From assembly GCA_964538405.1 (NCBI GenBank), contig CAZIET010000017.1:1-12546 (forward strand): a stretch of 12,546 bases of DNA, given 5' to 3'. Positions 12,033 to 12,546 of the stretch are shown piece by piece. The position numbers and the translations under genes were made by a program. Each line of letters opens with the position of its first letter. Position 1 is the stretch's first letter. Under the pieces are notes generated by a model, which had not been told where the DNA came from, made no database searches, and saw only the letters and a program-made list of their open reading frames with translations. This DNA is from JAGVWT01 sp964538405. Lineage in GTDB: Archaea; Nanobdellota; Nanobdellia; Pacearchaeales; GW2011-AR1.

Positions 12033-12546
12033 ATGGAAAAAATCCTGGCTTATCTTGTCGGAAAGATTATTTCAAGCAATTCTTCAGAAGCATATGCTCT
12101 GCATAGTAAAAGCCATTTTGGCGAAGACAAGGAAGGAAAAATAATCTATTCCCATCCTGAAGCATTGTTTTTGGTGGAAAAGGGAAAAATGTCCGTTTTT
12201 TCAGGCAAAAAACAGCTTTCTGAAAGGGACTTGTTGAAAACCATTCAAAGGCATGATAAAAAAATCCAGACAAAATACGTTGTTTTCAAGGATTTAAGGG
12301 AAAAAGGATATGTTGTAAAAACAGCATTAAAATTTGGGGCTGAGTTCAGAGTCTATGAAAAAGGGAAAAAACCCGGAGAAGAGCATGCAAAATGGATTGT
12401 CTTCACAGATCATGAATCCAACAAAATTTCTTGGCATGAATTTTCGGCCAAAAACCGTGTCGCTCATTCCACAAAAAAGAATCTACTCCTGGCAATAGTG
12501 GATGATGAAAACGATGTGACCTTTTACGAAGTAAAATGGCTAAAAC
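12033..12546 (+). CDS. endA: tRNA-splicing endonuclease EndA, homotetramer type, cut a few residues before its end
   Basis: EndA cuts introns from precursor tRNAs at bulge-helix-bulge sites. The visible 171 residues contain the N-terminal domain (about 1-80) and the catalytic C-terminal domain. KFGAEFRVYEKG (100-111) gives catalytic Y108, EEHAKWIVF (116-124) gives H118, and RVAHSTKKNLLLAIVD (142-157) gives the catalytic lysine in the K148/K149 pair. The sequence ends in FYEVKWLK, which is close to the usual end of the family, so probably fewer than ten residues are missing. The length of about 175 fits the single-domain alpha4 form rather than the double-length alpha2 or split forms seen in other archaea. 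No Shine-Dalgarno sequence precedes the ATG; the TATA-like element at 12003-12011 implies a leaderless mRNA. Confidence 0.95.
   Translation, partial: MEKILAYLVGKIISSNSSEAYALHSKSHFGEDKEGKIIYSHPEALFLVEKGKMSVFSGKKQLSERDLLKTIQRHDKKIQTKYVVFKDLREKGYVVKTALKFGAEFRVYEKGKKPGEEHAKWIVFTDHESNKISWHEFSAKNRVAHSTKKNLLLAIVDDENDVTFYEVKWLK

Noticed and set aside
12067..12273. 68-aa minus-strand open frame
   Set aside because: Antisense to endA, no motif or promoter.

Overview
The window is about 12.5 kb of AT-rich, very gene-dense DNA from an archaeon. The transcription factor TFE (TFIIE-alpha homologue), a homotetramer-type tRNA-splicing endonuclease EndA and promoters built from BRE/TATA elements show the domain. 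Two bacterial-type aminoacyl-tRNA synthetases (AlaRS and LeuRS), a Lys-rich TFE tail, a conserved-looking coiled-coil gene pair and very short intergenic gaps suggest a DPANN lineage of the Woesearchaeota/Pacearchaeota kind. That placement is inferred from gene content; no rRNA is present. No tRNA, CRISPR, IS element or prophage was seen, and no gene-free stretch exceeds about 110 bases.

Region 1 (1-2418) is a copper-handling locus. A five-gene minus-strand operon runs from 1841 down past the left edge. It encodes a Met/Gly/Cys-rich polytopic membrane protein, a membrane-anchored cupredoxin-like protein without histidine, a 77-aa two-helix Met-rich membrane protein, a free-standing CopZ-like HMA metallochaperone, and the start of a His-rich P1B-type ATPase. 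Divergent to it is a two-TM winged-helix regulator whose outside loop carries Cys, His, Met and Cys. Between them lie two abutting perfect palindromes that cover the operon's TATA box. The inferred circuit is a membrane regulator that senses metal outside, controls the operon through these sites, and drives export through chaperone and ATPase with help from the extracytoplasmic Cys/Met proteins.

Region 2 (2422-4450, minus) is a tightly overlapped operon: tfe, a rhomboid protease and a SpoIIM/DUF95 membrane protein. Region 3 (4557-7353, plus) starts divergently with two overlapping coiled-coil proteins of unknown function, followed by a short bacterial-type AlaRS that keeps its editing domain but lacks the C-terminal DHHA1/C-Ala part. 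Region 4 (7392-8896) has an orphan protein convergent with a secreted or anchored transglutaminase-like protein. Region 5 (8931-11399, minus) is a bacterial-type LeuRS. Region 6 holds an RBBP9/YdeN-like serine hydrolase divergent from endA, which is cut by the right edge; both start codons lie about 26 nt from one shared TTTAAA element.

Throughout, first genes carry a TATA-like element about 24-30 nt before the start codon and no Shine-Dalgarno sequence, pointing to leaderless mRNAs. Downstream genes in operons use ATGA or TAATG stop-start overlaps; only two genes, both in the copper operon, have clear Shine-Dalgarno sequences. I used this pattern to choose starts.
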